In this document: positions 17,446 to 27,429 of the stretch, in pieces | How positions within the stretch are numbered: the first letter of the stretch is position 1 | How the letters are laid out: each line of letters begins with the position of its first letter | DNA from: Hydrogenophaga taeniospiralis CCUG 15921 | GTDB taxonomy: Bacteria; Pseudomonadota; Gammaproteobacteria; Burkholderiales; Burkholderiaceae_C | NCBI RefSeq assembly: GCF_001592305.1 | Contig: NZ_BCWR01000006.1 | Coordinates: 186,001-250,000 of the forward strand | Reading direction: 5' to 3' | DNA: 64,000 bases | Notes under the pieces: model-generated | The model's database searches: none | The model's input: only the letters and a program-made list of their open reading frames with translations | What the model was told of the DNA's origin: nothing | Made by a program: the position numbers and the translations under genes

Positions 17446-17733
17446 TTAGGGTTGGGCAGCCGGCGGGCGCAGGTGTTCGCAGATATCGCGGCGGCCCGGC
17501 TGCAGCGCCTGTCCGCTGGCGCGGGCCCGGGCCTCCATCTGCGCGTGGTGGCGCAACTGGTAGGCGCGGCACTCGGCGAGGTTCGTGAAGGCGCGCACCG
17601 TGGCCTGGTGTTCGAGCCGTTCTTTGGGGGTCATGAGCGCCCACCCACGGGTGTTGCGCTCGCTCGCACGCCACGGCCCGGCGGCGCTGGCCGTGCCGAC
17701 ACAGATCAGGAGCAGGAAGAAGAGCGGGCGCAT
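17446..17733 (-). CDS. Small periplasmic protein of the redox trio
   Basis: 95 residues. A cleavable signal peptide (MRPLFFLLLICVGTASAA) precedes a polar helical body with two cysteines (LAECRAYQL and RRDICEHL) that could form a disulfide. The start at 17733 puts the signal peptide at the N-terminus; the longer in-frame version begins with an implausible polar extension. I recognise no family. It is the first gene of the operon with the ferric-reductase-like and b5-like proteins, so a role in that electron path is inferred from position only. Confidence 0.7.
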   Translation of the reverse strand: MRPLFFLLLICVGTASAAGPWRASERNTRGWALMTPKERLEHQATVRAFTNLAECRAYQLRHHAQMEARARASGQALQPGRRDICEHLRPPAAQP

Positions 17734-17897
17734 GGTTCCACTTTCAACGAAGCCAGCATCGCAGACGCCTGGATTCTGATCTTGACGCGGCGCAAGAAGA
17801 CGGCAGATGCCGCCCGGGTTCCGGCTCCGCGGCCGATCCGCTTCCACCCGGTAGGCCCCGGGGATGGCGCACGGAGCATGCCCGACAATAGCCGCCT

Positions 17898-18317
17898 ATG
17901 AAACACCTGCTCCCGAAGGAAGCCTGGGCCTGGCTGCAAGCCGAGACCGAGCGCCGCACCGCGCTGGGCCAGGAACCGCCGCTGTTCCTGGACGTGCGCA
18001 TGGAGATCGAGTCGCTTTACGTGGGCCGCCCGCCCGGCGTGGAGAACATTCCCTGGTACGAATACCCCGACCTCACACCCGACCCGGTGCGCTTCGCCGC
18101 CGCCGTGCAGGCCGAAGCGGGCGCCAAGGACCGGCCGATCCTGCTGATCTGCCGCAGCGGCAAGCGCACACAGGACGCGGGCGCCGCGCTGGAAGCGGCC
18201 GGCTTCAACGACGTGTCGCACGTGGTGCACGGCTTCGAGGGTGACCTGAACGACGCTTTCAAGCGCTCCAGCCTGAACGGCTGGCGGTACGACGGCCTGC
18301 CCTGGGAACAGATGTGA
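17898..18317 (+). CDS. Rhodanese-domain sulfurtransferase
   Basis: 139 residues forming a single rhodanese domain. [11 protein letters not shown] is the N-terminal conserved strand, Cys85 in [10 protein letters not shown] is the active-site persulfide loop, and [15 protein letters not shown] closes the fold. Single-domain rhodaneses transfer sulfane sulfur in thiol metabolism. Cytoplasmic, no signal peptide. Its stop overlaps the GTG start of recQ by four bases (GTGA), so the two are translationally coupled, although no functional link with the helicase is known. Confidence 0.88.
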   Translation: MKHLLPKEAWAWLQAETERRTALGQEPPLFLDVRMEIESLYVGRPPGVENIPWYEYPDLTPDPVRFAAAVQAEAGAKDRPILLICRSGKRTQDAGAALEAAGFNDVSHVVHGFEGDLNDAFKRSSLNGWRYDGLPWEQM

Positions 18318-20221
18318 ACGGGCTGATCGACATTTCTCCCGACGGCGAAACCCTCGAAGCCTGCGCCGGTGTGCTGCAGGAGGTGTTTGGCTACGACGCC
18401 TTCCGGGGCCCGCAGGCCGACATCGTGCGCCACGTGAGCGAGGGCGGCGACGCGCTGGTGCTCATGCCCACGGGCGGCGGCAAGTCGCTGTGTTACCAGA
18501 TTCCGGCGATCGCGCGCGCGCGCGCCGGCCACGGGCTCACGGTGGTGGTCTCGCCGCTGATCGCGCTGATGCACGACCAGGTGGGCGCCTTGATCGAGGC
18601 CGGCGTGTCCGCCGCCTTCCTCAACTCCAGCCTCACGGGCGAGCAGGCCCAGCAGATCGAAAAGCAGATGCTGCGTGGCGAGCTGACCCTGCTCTACGCC
18701 GCGCCCGAACGCCTGACCACGCCGCGCTTCCTGGCGCTGCTCGATTCGCTGCACGAGCGCGGCAAGCTCAGCCTGTTCGCCATCGACGAGGCGCACTGCG
18801 TGAGCCAGTGGGGCCACGACTTCCGGCCCGAGTACCGCGCGCTGGTGGTGCTGCACGAGCGCTTCGCCGGCGTGCCCCGCGTGGCGCTCACCGCCACCGC
18901 CGACGACCTGACGCGCGAAGACATCGTGACGCACCTGCAGCTGCAGGACGCGCGCCGCTTCGTCAGCAGCTTCGACCGACCCAACATCCGCTACACCATC
19001 GTCGAGAAGAAGGACGGCTCTGCGCAACTGATGCGCTTCATCCGCGACGAACACACCGGCGCGCAGGGGCACGACGCGGGCATCGTCTACTGCCAGTCGC
19101 GCAAGCGGGTGGAGGAAGTGGCGGGCATGCTGAACGACGCGGGCTTCAACGCCCTGCCCTACCACGCCGGCCTGGACGCGGCCCTGCGGCAACGCCACCA
19201 GGACCGTTTCCTGCGCGAAGAGGGCCTGATCATGGTGGCCACCATCGCCTTCGGCATGGGCATCGATAAGCCCGACGTGCGCTTCGTGGCCCACCTGGAC
19301 ATGCCCAAGAACATCGAGGGCTACTACCAGGAAACCGGCCGCGCCGGGCGCGACGGCGAGGCCGCCAACGCCTGGATGGTCTATGGCCTGCAGGACGTGG
19401 TGAACCAGCGCCGCATGATCGACGAGAGCCCCGCGGCCGACGAGTTCAAGCAGGTGTTGCGCGGCAAGCTCGACGCGCTGCTCACACTCGCCGAGGCCAG
19501 CGACTGCCGGCGCATGCGCCTGCTGTCCTACTTCGGCGAAGCCAGCACGCCCTGCGGCAACTGCGACAACTGCATTTCACCGCCCGCGCTGGACGACGCC
19601 ACCGAGTCCGCGCGCAAGCTGCTCTCGTGCATCTACCGCGTGCAGCAGTCCAGCGGCATGGCGTTTGGCGCCGGCCACCTCATGGATATCCTGCGCGGCA
19701 AGGTGACGGAGAAGGTCACGCAGTACGGCCACGACAAGCTCAGCACCTTCGGCATCGGCGCCGACCTGAGCGAGACGCAGTGGCGCGCGCTGATGCGTCA
19801 GCTGATCGCGCGCGAGGCCATCCACGTGGACTCGGCCCACTTCAACACCCTGCACCTGGCCGACGCGGCGCGCGCCATCCTCAAGGGCGAGAGCCAGGTC
19901 TGGCTGCGCCAGCTGAGCGAGAAGAAGGCCTCGTCGCGCAGCAAGAGCGGGCGCGCCAGCCAGACCGCGCGGGCGCCGGACGGCCAGCCGCTCAGCCTGT
20001 CCGAACGCGACTGCCTGGACGCGCTCAAGGCCTGGCGTGGCGAGGTGGCGCGCGAACACAACCTGCCGGCCTTCGTGATCTTCCACGACAGCACGCTGCG
20101 CGCCATCGCCGCACAGAAGCCCCGCACGCTGGCCGATCTGGACGGCATTGCCGGTCTGGGCCAGAAAAAGCGCGAAGCCTACGGCGCGGACGTGCTGCGG
20201 GTGGTGAGTGCTTTCGATTGA
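18314..20221 (+). CDS. recQ: ATP-dependent DNA helicase RecQ
   Basis: 635 residues. Helicase motifs in order: motif [13 protein letters not shown] (~52), DEAH box as [19 protein letters not shown] (~160), motif III ALTATAD, motif [10 protein letters not shown]. The RecQ zinc site follows as [12 protein letters not shown]...CGNCDNC, then the winged helix and an HRDC domain ([20 protein letters not shown]). This is a 3'-5' DNA helicase of the RecF recombination pathway. The GTG start overlaps the rhodanese stop. A linker rich in Ser/Arg/Lys ([13 protein letters not shown]) lies before HRDC. Confidence 0.95.
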   Translation: MNGLIDISPDGETLEACAGVLQEVFGYDAFRGPQADIVRHVSEGGDALVLMPTGGGKSLCYQIPAIARARAGHGLTVVVSPLIALMHDQVGALIEAGVSAAFLNSSLTGEQAQQIEKQMLRGELTLLYAAPERLTTPRFLALLDSLHERGKLSLFAIDEAHCVSQWGHDFRPEYRALVVLHERFAGVPRVALTATADDLTREDIVTHLQLQDARRFVSSFDRPNIRYTIVEKKDGSAQLMRFIRDEHTGAQGHDAGIVYCQSRKRVEEVAGMLNDAGFNALPYHAGLDAALRQRHQDRFLREEGLIMVATIAFGMGIDKPDVRFVAHLDMPKNIEGYYQETGRAGRDGEAANAWMVYGLQDVVNQRRMIDESPAADEFKQVLRGKLDALLTLAEASDCRRMRLLSYFGEASTPCGNCDNCISPPALDDATESARKLLSCIYRVQQSSGMAFGAGHLMDILRGKVTEKVTQYGHDKLSTFGIGADLSETQWRALMRQLIAREAIHVDSAHFNTLHLADAARAILKGESQVWLRQLSEKKASSRSKSGRASQTARAPDGQPLSLSERDCLDALKAWRGEVAREHNLPAFVIFHDSTLRAIAAQKPRTLADLDGIAGLGQKKREAYGADVLRVVSAFD

Positions 20222-20409
20222 GCGGCAACGGCCCGCAGCGGCCGTTGTGTCAACCATCGTCTGAAGCCCGGGAAGCGACCCGACCACTCGTCGGGCGCGG
20301 CCGTGTTTTCGGGCAGCGCGAGCTCAAGGCGGGGCGCCGTTTGCCGATGTTTACGGTGAGCCCGGAAATATCACGTCGGGCAACCGAACACCCTGCGATG
20401 GAGCCCACC

Positions 20410-20763
20410 ATGTTTTTCAAACTGCCCTGGTTCAACAGCCACAAGGCCCGACGCGACGAGAAGTACCACGACACGCAAGTGCTCGAAATGGACTTTCTCG
20501 TGGACGAGTTTCACGATGCGATGGCGGACATCCAGGACCCGATGCGCACCCGACTGCACGCCGCGCTGATCTCGTGCGAGAACCCCAAGGACCTGTGGTT
20601 CCTGCGCGGCAAGCTGTTCAACCTGATCTCCAAGCACCACTGCGAGTTCGTGGCGAACGAGCGCGTGGCCCGCCTCGACCAGAAGCTGCGCTTTTTCGTG
20701 GGCCACCACCCGGACCATTCGCCGGAAGAGCTGCCGTCGGGGCCCATGGCGCTGATGCACTGA
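20410..20763 (+). CDS. Conserved hypothetical protein, about 117 residues
   Basis: A soluble, charged, helical protein (EMDFLVDEFHDAMADIQDPM, then WFLRGKLFNLISKHH). No signal peptide and no recognised domain. The start at 20410 is chosen because TGGAG lies six bases upstream; an in-frame ATG four codons earlier (20398) is possible. It follows recQ by 188 bp and is followed by a clear intrinsic terminator at 20799-20826, so it is probably a short independent transcription unit. Confidence 0.7.
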   Translation: MFFKLPWFNSHKARRDEKYHDTQVLEMDFLVDEFHDAMADIQDPMRTRLHAALISCENPKDLWFLRGKLFNLISKHHCEFVANERVARLDQKLRFFVGHHPDHSPEELPSGPMALMH

Positions 20764-20798
20764 GCCGGCGCACCGCCCCGGCCTTCGTGAGTCTCCCG

Positions 20799-20826
20799 CC
20801 GCCCGGTTTTCCGGGCGGTTTTTTTT
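20799..20826 (+). terminator. Intrinsic terminator
   Basis: A perfect 8-bp GC stem, CCGCCCGG and CCGGGCGG with a TTTT loop, followed by eight T residues. It ends the transcript of the hypothetical gene at 20410-20763 and stands four bases before the 3' end of the convergent vanB. Confidence 0.92.
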
Positions 20827-20830
20827 GGCC

Positions 20831-21826
20831 CTAGAGATCCAGCACCAGCCGGGCGCTGCGTGCGCGGGAACAGCAGGGCAGGAACTGGTCGTTGGCGGCC
20901 TGTTCTTCGGGGGTGAGGTAGTGGTCGCGGTGGTCGGGCTGCCCGCTCTTGACCCGCGTGAGGCAGGTGCCGCACACGCCCTGCTCGCAGGACATGGGAA
21001 TGTCCAGACCGGCGTCGAGCAGGGCCTGCAGGGCGGTGGTGTCGGCCCGCACCGGGATCACCCGCCCGCTGCTGGCGATTTCGATGTCAAAGGCGGCGTC
21101 CTGGTCGCTCGCCACGGGCGCGGCGCCGAAGAACTCGTAGTGCAGGCGCTCCTCGGGCCAGCCCCCGGCGCGCGCCGCGCCCAGCACCGCGTCCATGAAA
21201 CCTTGCGGCCCGCACACATAGAGGTGGGTGCCGGCGTCGCAGGTGCCCAGCAGGGCCGGGATGTCCAGCTTCTGCGCGGCGTCGCCATCGTCGTGGTGCA
21301 GCCGCACCCGGCTGGCATAGGCCGCCGCGCCCAGGCGCTCGACGAACGCGGTGCGCTCGCGCGAGCGGGTGCAGTAGTGCAGTTCGAAGGCCGCACCCTG
21401 CGCGCTCAGGGCCTCGGCCATGGCCAGCATGGGGGTGACGCCGATGCCGCCGGCCAGCAGCAAATGCCGCTGCGCCTGGGGGGCCAGCGGGAAGTGGTTC
21501 TTCGGCGCGCTGATGGTCAGCACGTCGCCCTCGTGCACGGCCGCGTGCACGGCCTGCGAGCCACCGCGCGACTGGGCGTCGCGCAGCACCGCGATCTGGT
21601 AGCGCTGCGTCTGGCCCGGCGCGTTGCACAGCGAGTACTGACGCACCAGCCCGCCGGGCAGGTGCACGTCGAGGTGCGCGCCCGCGGTGAACGCCGGCAG
21701 GGGCTGGCCCTGGGGGTGCTCGAGTTCGAGGCTGCAGATGTCCTGGGCTTCCTGGCGCTTGCGCGCCACGCGCACCGCGAGCGTGTCGCCGGAAGTGGTC
21801 ACTGGACTACCCTCCGCGCTGCGCAC
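20831..21826 (-). CDS. vanB: Vanillate O-demethylase-type oxidoreductase (reductase subunit)
   Basis: 331 residues in the class IA reductase order: FMN/NAD module first ([38 protein letters not shown]) and a plant-type [2Fe-2S] ferredoxin at the C-terminus (CEQGVCGTC...FLPCCS). It passes electrons from NAD(P)H to the Rieske oxygenase encoded 37 bp upstream (vanA). The start is a GTG at 21826; a second GTG at 21802 is possible. Oxygenase, then reductase is the standard vanAB order. The substrate might be vanillate or another methoxylated aromatic. Confidence 0.85.
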   Translation of the reverse strand: MRSAEGSPVTTSGDTLAVRVARKRQEAQDICSLELEHPQGQPLPAFTAGAHLDVHLPGGLVRQYSLCNAPGQTQRYQIAVLRDAQSRGGSQAVHAAVHEGDVLTISAPKNHFPLAPQAQRHLLLAGGIGVTPMLAMAEALSAQGAAFELHYCTRSRERTAFVERLGAAAYASRVRLHHDDGDAAQKLDIPALLGTCDAGTHLYVCGPQGFMDAVLGAARAGGWPEERLHYEFFGAAPVASDQDAAFDIEIASSGRVIPVRADTTALQALLDAGLDIPMSCEQGVCGTCLTRVKSGQPDHRDHYLTPEEQAANDQFLPCCSRARSARLVLDL

Positions 21827-21863
21827 TGCGGGGCTGAGCGCCTTCGGATCGGCCGGGCGGTGC

Positions 21864-22919
21864 TCATGGGGTTTGCGCCGCTGGCGCGGCGCCCTCCCGT
21901 TCGGCCGCGATCACCCGGTCGATCACGCGGCGCGACTGCACGCCACCGGCGTCGATGTTGAGCTTGAGCAGCCCGCGCTGCGGCCAGGTCAGCAGGTTGG
22001 CCTGCTGGCGCTCCAGCATCTCCAGGTCTTCCGCGAAGATCTTGCCCTGCCCCTCGCGGATCTGCGCGGTGAGCGCCTTGTCCTGCGGGTTGAACTGGCG
22101 CGCCATGCCCCAGAAGTAGTGCATCGAGGTGTCGGTCTCGGGCGTGATGAAGTCCACCACCACGCTGTAGACCTTGTGCTCCTTGGGCGCGTTGTAGCCA
22201 CCGTGGCCGGCGTGGGCCACGCCCACTTCGATCATCACGTGGCTGGGCGGCGTGAAGCGGCAGATCTGCCAGCGGTCCACCGGCACGTCGTCGGCCAAGT
22301 GGTTGGCGCGCAGGGCCATCTTCCAGAACGGCGGCGCCATGATGTTTTCCATGTAGCGGCTGGTGATCACGGTGTCGCCCTCGACCACGGTCTTGCACGG
22401 CGTCTCGTCGATTTCTTTCTGGCCGATGCTGGTGGAGTGCACATAGGTCTCGTGCGTCAGGTCCATCAGGTTGTCGACCATCAGCCGGTAGTCGGCCTTG
22501 ACGTGGTACAGACCACCGCCATAGGCCCACTCGGGGTTGTCGTACCAGGCCATGTGGGGGATCAGGGCCGGGTCGGCGAGCGCGGCGTCGCCGGGCCAGA
22601 CCCAGATGAAGCCGTAGCGCTCCTGCACCGGGTAGCTCTTGATGGCCGGGAAGCCGCCCACGCGCTGGCCGGGCATGGCCACGGTCTTGCCGTTGCAGCC
22701 CATTTCCAGGCCGTGGTAGCCGCAGACCAGCTTGCCTTCGCTGACATAGCCCAGCGAGAGCGGCGCGCCCCGGTGCGGGCAGAAGTCTTCCACCGCCGCC
22801 ACTTCGTTGGCGGCCACGCGGTAGAACGCGATGCGCTCGTTGCAGATGGTGCGGCCCAGCGGCTTCACGTCGATCTCGTCGGGCGTGCAGGCCACGTACC
22901 AGGTGTTTTTCGGGAACAT
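21864..22919 (-). CDS. vanA: Vanillate O-demethylase-type Rieske oxygenase
   Basis: 351 residues. The Rieske centre is [20 protein letters not shown] plus GYH (C-x-H...C-x-x-H), and the mononuclear iron ligands lie in [13 protein letters not shown]. The length and the C-terminal [14 protein letters not shown] fit VanA, which demethylates vanillate to protocatechuate. The ATG at 22919 has AAGGAG eight bases upstream; an in-frame ATG further out lies inside the operator region and is unlikely. It is transcribed with vanB and lies downstream of a MarR gene on the same strand. Exact substrate specificity is not proven. Confidence 0.88.
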   Translation of the reverse strand: MFPKNTWYVACTPDEIDVKPLGRTICNERIAFYRVAANEVAAVEDFCPHRGAPLSLGYVSEGKLVCGYHGLEMGCNGKTVAMPGQRVGGFPAIKSYPVQERYGFIWVWPGDAALADPALIPHMAWYDNPEWAYGGGLYHVKADYRLMVDNLMDLTHETYVHSTSIGQKEIDETPCKTVVEGDTVITSRYMENIMAPPFWKMALRANHLADDVPVDRWQICRFTPPSHVMIEVGVAHAGHGGYNAPKEHKVYSVVVDFITPETDTSMHYFWGMARQFNPQDKALTAQIREGQGKIFAEDLEMLERQQANLLTWPQRGLLKLNIDAGGVQSRRVIDRVIAAEREGAAPAAQTP

Positions 22920-22933
22920 GAGGGTGTCTCCTT

Positions 22934-22970
22934 GTTCAGTATGCTGAATGTGATTCATTGTACTGAATGA
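22934..22970. promoter_or_regulatory. Twin operator-like repeats before vanA
   Basis: On the minus strand two related sequences, ATTCAGTACAATGAA and ATTCAGCATACTGAA, start 19 bp apart. Each is an imperfect inverted repeat with ATTCA/TGAA arms. They occupy the 83-bp space between the MarR gene and vanA, just upstream of the vanA ribosome site, where a MarR repressor would block transcription. Two sites spaced roughly two helical turns suggest cooperative dimers. Confidence 0.6.
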
Positions 22971-23002
22971 ATGGCCGCGGACACAAGCGATCCGGGCTCG
23001 GG

Positions 23003-23467
23003 TTAACCCTGAGCGGTGTCGCCGTCCGTCGGGTCGTTGAGCTGCACGAACTTGCGCAGCAGGCGCAGGAATTCGGCCTGTTCACCCGGCGTGAGCGAGC
23101 CCAGCAACTGGCTGTACATGGGGTTGACCTTGGGCAGCATGGCGTCGAGCACCGCCTGGCCCTCGGGCGTGAGCAGCAGGCGGCGCTGGCGCCGCGCCAT
23201 CAGCTCGCGCACGATCCAGCCCTTGCCTTCGAGGCGCGCGGCGATGTCGGCGGTGGTGGAGGTGTCGAGGGCCACGCGCTGCGCCAGCGTGACCTGGTCG
23301 ATACCCGGCTCGTCCTGCAGGGCGCGCAGGATGGCGTATTGCACGGGCGTGATCTGGCGCCCGTGCGTTTCGTGAAAGGTGGACACCGCGATCTGGTGCG
23401 CGCGGCGCATCAGGTGACCGGGCTCGTTGAAGAGTTCGATGACCTCGGTGGGTGTTCTGGCATTCAT
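23003..23467 (-). CDS. MarR-family regulator, probable controller of vanAB
   Basis: 154 residues with a MarR winged helix: TPVQYAILRALQDEPGIDQV, LAQRVALDTSTTADIAARLE, and the wing GWIVRELMARRQRRLLLTPEG. The ATG at 23467 gives MNARTPTEVI. It lies directly upstream of vanA in the same direction, separated by a region with two MarR-like operator repeats. It probably represses vanAB and is relieved by an aromatic ligand such as vanillate or its CoA precursor; the ligand is inference. Confidence 0.88.
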   Translation of the reverse strand: MNARTPTEVIELFNEPGHLMRRAHQIAVSTFHETHGRQITPVQYAILRALQDEPGIDQVTLAQRVALDTSTTADIAARLEGKGWIVRELMARRQRRLLLTPEGQAVLDAMLPKVNPMYSQLLGSLTPGEQAEFLRLLRKFVQLNDPTDGDTAQG

Positions 23468-23556
23468 GGCGAGGGCGGGCGGGTCGAAACGGGTCGGCGG
23501 ACTATAAACCGCGCGCTGCGCGGCACCCCTGTTGTCGCCTGGATGGCGAGTCCGTA

Positions 23557-25950
23557 TCAGCTGTCGAGGAAGCCGATGCCACGCGCCTCCCGCACCTCGG
23601 GTTTGATGCGGTGCTCGGCTTCGAGCTGGGCCATGAACTCGTCCGCGCCAAGCTCGGCCGCCAGGATCTCCATCTGGCGTTTGACGGCCGCGAAATCGCC
23701 CGGGCAGAGCTGGTCGAGCCGGGCCAGCCGCGCGGCCAGCGCCGCGTCCAGCCGCGACGCATCGCCCCCCAGCGCTTCGACCACGAACATGGTCTCGCGC
23801 TGCGCCGCGGTGAGCGGCTTGAAGCGGATCTTGAAAGTGAAGCGCCGCAGCGCCGCCTGATCGATGCTGTCCATCAGGTTGGTGGTGCAGATGAAAACAC
23901 CCGCGAAGCGCTCCATGCCCTGCAGCATCTCGTTGACCTCGGTCACCTCGTAGGTGCGCTGGGCGCCGCGGCGGTCCTGCAGGAAGCTGTCGGCCTCGTC
24001 GAGCAGCAGCACAGCTTTTTCGGCCTCGGCTTCGCGGAACATCGCGGCCATCTGCTGCTCGGTCTCGCCCACGAACTTGCTCACCAGATCGCTGGCGCGG
24101 CGGATCATGAGCGGGCGCTCCAGCTGCTGGGCGATGTACTCGGCCAGAGCGGTCTTGCCGGTGCCGGGCGCGCCGTGGAAACACAGGCAACCATGGCCCC
24201 GCGCCTTGAGCGCGCCGATGATGCGCGCGGGCTCGTAGCGCGACTCGACGTTGAGCATGTCCAGGCTGTACTGCGTCACGCTGGGGCGCTGCACCGTATC
24301 GGGGGCGCGGCCCAGCGCGAGGTCGGCATTCTTGAGCTGGCGCTCGATCAGGTCGTCGAGCAGGGCCGGGCCCGCGCCTTTCGCCGGGGCTTTGGCCAAA
24401 CGCCGGGCCGCCGCCTTGGCCGGGTGCACCGCCAGCTGGGCGAAGCGCACCGCGGTGCGGATCTGCGCGGGCGTGAGGCCCTTGCGCTCGGCGAGCCGGC
24501 CCACCAGGGCGTCGGACACCGGCACGTCTTCCAGCGTCTTGCGCACCAGCTGTTCGCGTGCGCCGGGCGGCGGGCTCTTGAGCTCCAGGTGGTAGGCGAA
24601 GCGGCGGCGGAACGCCGGGTCGATCTGCTCGATGCGGTTGGTGACCCACAGCGTGGGCACGGCGTTGGTCTCCAGGATCTGGTTCACCCAGGCCTTGCCG
24701 CTGACGCTGCCGGTGTGGGGCGCGCTCACGTGTTCGGCGCGCGCCATGAGCTGCGCCGCCTCGCTGGAGATGGGCGGGAACACGTCTTCCACCTCGTCGA
24801 ACAGCAGCGCCGAGTGCGCCGTGCCCTTGAGGAACACCTGGGCGATCTGCAGCGAGCGGTAGCGGTCGCGGCCCGAGAGCGCGTTGCCGTCGCGGTCGGC
24901 GTACTCCACCTCGAACAGCTCCAGCCCGGCGGCCTGCGCCACCACGCGCGCCAGCTCGGTCTTGCCGGTGCCGGGCGGCCCGTAGAGCAGGACGTTGACG
25001 CCCGGCTCCTTGCGCGCCACGGCCTCGCGCAGCAGGCCCGAGAGCAGGCGCACGTCCTCGCCCACGAATTCGAAGTCCTTTTCGCTGAGCGCCGAGCGCG
25101 CGGCCGGCCGGGTGAACACCGCCATGAGCTCGCTTTGCGTGCGGTACTCGCGCATCAGCACCGGGGGCAGCTTCTCGCTGACCTTCATGAGGTCGGCCAG
25201 GTCGGTGATGTTGTGCTCGGAGATCAGGTTTTCCACCATGCCGATGCGCTCCAGCCGCGAGCCCGCGCGCAGCGCCTCGCCGACTTCGCTGGCTTTCACG
25301 CCGGCCACGTCGGCAATGGCCGCATAGGCCTCGGGTGCGTTGTTCACCTTGAACTCGACCAGGATGGAGCGCAGGTCGCGCTGGTAGCGCGCCAGCGTGC
25401 CATACAGCAGCAGCGCGCGCTCGGCGCGGTTGAGCTGCAGCAGGCCGGCCAGGGCGTCGATGTTCTTTTCCACCAGGGTGGACTGTTTCTTGAGCGACTG
25501 GCTCAGCCAGTCACCGGTCACGGCGAGCACCGCCAGCAGGTCCTTGGGCGACTCCTTGGCGTATTCGTCGAGGTAGAAGAACAGCGTGCCCTCTTCGTAG
25601 GGGCCGCGCCAGACGCCGTAGCGCTCCATGAACGCGCCCATGGCCAGGCGGTCGTGCCCGCTCCAGAGCTCATTGTCCTTGCAGCGGCGTTCCAGGAACT
25701 CGCGCAGGCGCGCCAGCACGGTCAGCGGCCAGACCAGGTGCCGCCCCGCCAGCGACAGCAGGGTGTTGAGGTCGCGGCGCACGTTGAAGCGCGGTCCCTG
25801 GCGCGCGGCCAGGGTGAGCACGAAATGCGAACACATGAGGTCGAGCACCGGCGCCTGGCGCAAGCCATGCGGCACGAACACGCGCCCTTCGCGGGCGTCG
25901 GGCACGCCGCGCACCATCGGCGCCGCGTGCTCCCCCGTGCGTTTGTTCAT
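23557..25950 (-). CDS. Large protein with two AAA ATPase domains, function unknown
   Basis: 797 residues. An all-helical N-terminal region (~1-290) is followed by two AAA modules: Walker A LLYGPPGTGKTELA (~321-334) with Walker B ALLFDEVEDV (~381-390), and Walker A FHGAPGTGKTALA (~591-603) with Walker B AVLLLDEADSFL (~645). Both have downstream NR-like sensor strands and arginine-finger-like FRRRF and LRRFTF. The tandem domains suggest a hexameric remodelling or unfolding machine, but the N-terminal domain matches no family I know. It is 90 bp upstream of the MarR gene on the same strand and divergent from the threonine dehydratase gene. No partner protease or substrate is evident. Confidence 0.8.
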   Translation of the reverse strand: MNKRTGEHAAPMVRGVPDAREGRVFVPHGLRQAPVLDLMCSHFVLTLAARQGPRFNVRRDLNTLLSLAGRHLVWPLTVLARLREFLERRCKDNELWSGHDRLAMGAFMERYGVWRGPYEEGTLFFYLDEYAKESPKDLLAVLAVTGDWLSQSLKKQSTLVEKNIDALAGLLQLNRAERALLLYGTLARYQRDLRSILVEFKVNNAPEAYAAIADVAGVKASEVGEALRAGSRLERIGMVENLISEHNITDLADLMKVSEKLPPVLMREYRTQSELMAVFTRPAARSALSEKDFEFVGEDVRLLSGLLREAVARKEPGVNVLLYGPPGTGKTELARVVAQAAGLELFEVEYADRDGNALSGRDRYRSLQIAQVFLKGTAHSALLFDEVEDVFPPISSEAAQLMARAEHVSAPHTGSVSGKAWVNQILETNAVPTLWVTNRIEQIDPAFRRRFAYHLELKSPPPGAREQLVRKTLEDVPVSDALVGRLAERKGLTPAQIRTAVRFAQLAVHPAKAAARRLAKAPAKGAGPALLDDLIERQLKNADLALGRAPDTVQRPSVTQYSLDMLNVESRYEPARIIGALKARGHGCLCFHGAPGTGKTALAEYIAQQLERPLMIRRASDLVSKFVGETEQQMAAMFREAEAEKAVLLLDEADSFLQDRRGAQRTYEVTEVNEMLQGMERFAGVFICTTNLMDSIDQAALRRFTFKIRFKPLTAAQRETMFVVEALGGDASRLDAALAARLARLDQLCPGDFAAVKRQMEILAAELGADEFMAQLEAEHRIKPEVREARGIGFLDS

Positions 25951-26126
25951 CCGGTCACCTCCAGACGGCGTTCCATTCCAGCGATGCGATACCGGGGACC
26001 CCCGGCATTCAAGCGGACCATAACCCAGCTTGATCTTTCATGGAAGAGCGTGATGGAGCGCGTTCGTGCAATTTATCGGGCTTTCCCCAAAGCCATTTAG
26101 TGCTAACGACAGGCCACAATCGCCCC

Positions 26127-27326
26127 ATGCTGGAACGACACGATATTGAAGCCGCCGCGCAACGGCTGACCGGGCAGGTGCTGGACACCCCCTGCGTCGA
26201 ATCGCGCACCCTTTCGCAGCTCACCGGCTGTCAGGTGTTCCTCAAGTTCGAGAACCTGCAGTACACCGCCTCGTTCAAGGAACGCGGCGCCTGCAACAAG
26301 CTCGTGCAGCTGACGCCCGAGGAGCGCGCGCGCGGCGTGGTCGCCATGAGCGCGGGCAACCACGCCCAGGGCGTGGCCTACCACGCGCAGCGCCTGGGCC
26401 TGCGCGCGGTCATCGTCATGCCCCGCTTCACGCCCGGCGTGAAGGTCGAGCGCACGCGCGGCTTCGGCGCCGAGGTGGTGCTGCACGGCGACACGCTCGA
26501 CGAAGCCCGCGCCCACGCCCGGGAGCTCTCCGCCAACGAGGGCCTGGTGTTCGTGCACCCCTACGACGACGAGGCCATCATCGCCGGCCAGGGCACGGTG
26601 GCGCTGGAGATGCTGCGCGTGCAGCCCGATCTGGACTGCCTGGTGGTGGCGATCGGCGGCGGCGGGCTGATCGCGGGCATGGCCACGGCCGCCAAGGCGA
26701 TCCGGCCCGGCATCGAGGTCATCGGCGTGCAGACCGAACGTTTCCCCTCCATGTACAACGCCATCAAGGGCACGCACCTGCCCATGGGCGTGAGCACGAT
26801 CGCCGAGGGCATCGCCGTGGCCTCACCCGGCCAGATCACCCAGGCCATCGTGCGGAACCAGGTGGACGACCTGCTGCTGGTCGACGAGGGCGACATCGAG
26901 CAGGCAATCGTGATGCTGCTCGAAATTGAAAAGACCCTGGTCGAGGGCGCGGGTTCGGCCGGACTGGCCGCGCTCCTCAAACACCCGCAACGCTTCGCGG
27001 GCAAGAAGGTGGGCCTGGTGCTCAGCGGCGGCAACATCGACCCGCTGCTGCTGGCCTCCATCATCGAACGTGGCATGGTGCGCGCCGGCCGGCTCGCGCG
27101 CATCCAGGTCAATGCACGCGACGTGCCGGGCAACCTGGCGCGCATCACCGCCATCGTGGCCGAGGCCGGCGCCAACATCGACGAGGTGCACCACCAGCGC
27201 GCCTTCACCCTGCTGGCGGCTCAGAACGTGGCGGTTGAACTGGTGCTGCAGACCCGCGGGCGCGAGCACATCGCCGAGGTGATCCGGCAGTTGCAGGCGC
27301 ACGGCTTCGAGGCGGCGCTGGTCTGA
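26127..27326 (+). CDS. ilvA: Threonine ammonia-lyase (threonine dehydratase) with C-terminal ACT domain
   Basis: 399 residues. The PLP-binding lysine is Lys51 in YTASFKERGA; the substrate and phosphate loops are MSAGNHAQGVAYHA and AIGGGGLIAG. The C-terminal ~75 residues (LARIQVNARDVPGNLARITA...) form one ACT domain. The size is that of the shorter catabolic-like class and not the ~500-residue biosynthetic IlvA with two ACT repeats. The reaction deaminates threonine to 2-oxobutanoate, feeding isoleucine synthesis. The ATG at 26127 (MLERHDIEAA) fits the family start; upstream in-frame codons are not conserved-looking. Divergent from the AAA gene. Confidence 0.9.
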   Translation: MLERHDIEAAAQRLTGQVLDTPCVESRTLSQLTGCQVFLKFENLQYTASFKERGACNKLVQLTPEERARGVVAMSAGNHAQGVAYHAQRLGLRAVIVMPRFTPGVKVERTRGFGAEVVLHGDTLDEARAHARELSANEGLVFVHPYDDEAIIAGQGTVALEMLRVQPDLDCLVVAIGGGGLIAGMATAAKAIRPGIEVIGVQTERFPSMYNAIKGTHLPMGVSTIAEGIAVASPGQITQAIVRNQVDDLLLVDEGDIEQAIVMLLEIEKTLVEGAGSAGLAALLKHPQRFAGKKVGLVLSGGNIDPLLLASIIERGMVRAGRLARIQVNARDVPGNLARITAIVAEAGANIDEVHHQRAFTLLAAQNVAVELVLQTRGREHIAEVIRQLQAHGFEAALV

Positions 27327-27429
27327 CGCAGCGGCCCCCAGACAAGCGGAATTGAACATCACCAGAAGCGATGCCGCACCGGCCATCGGCGGCCAGCGCT
27401 TCGCGGTTCGTGCGTCCGTCGCCATCGGT

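Noticed and set aside
23452-26100. Very long open frame (882 codons) on the plus strand opposite the AAA gene
   Set aside because: It is an antisense shadow created by high GC at third codon positions. Its translation is rich in His, Arg, Gly and Gln with no domain, while the minus strand has clear Walker motifs.
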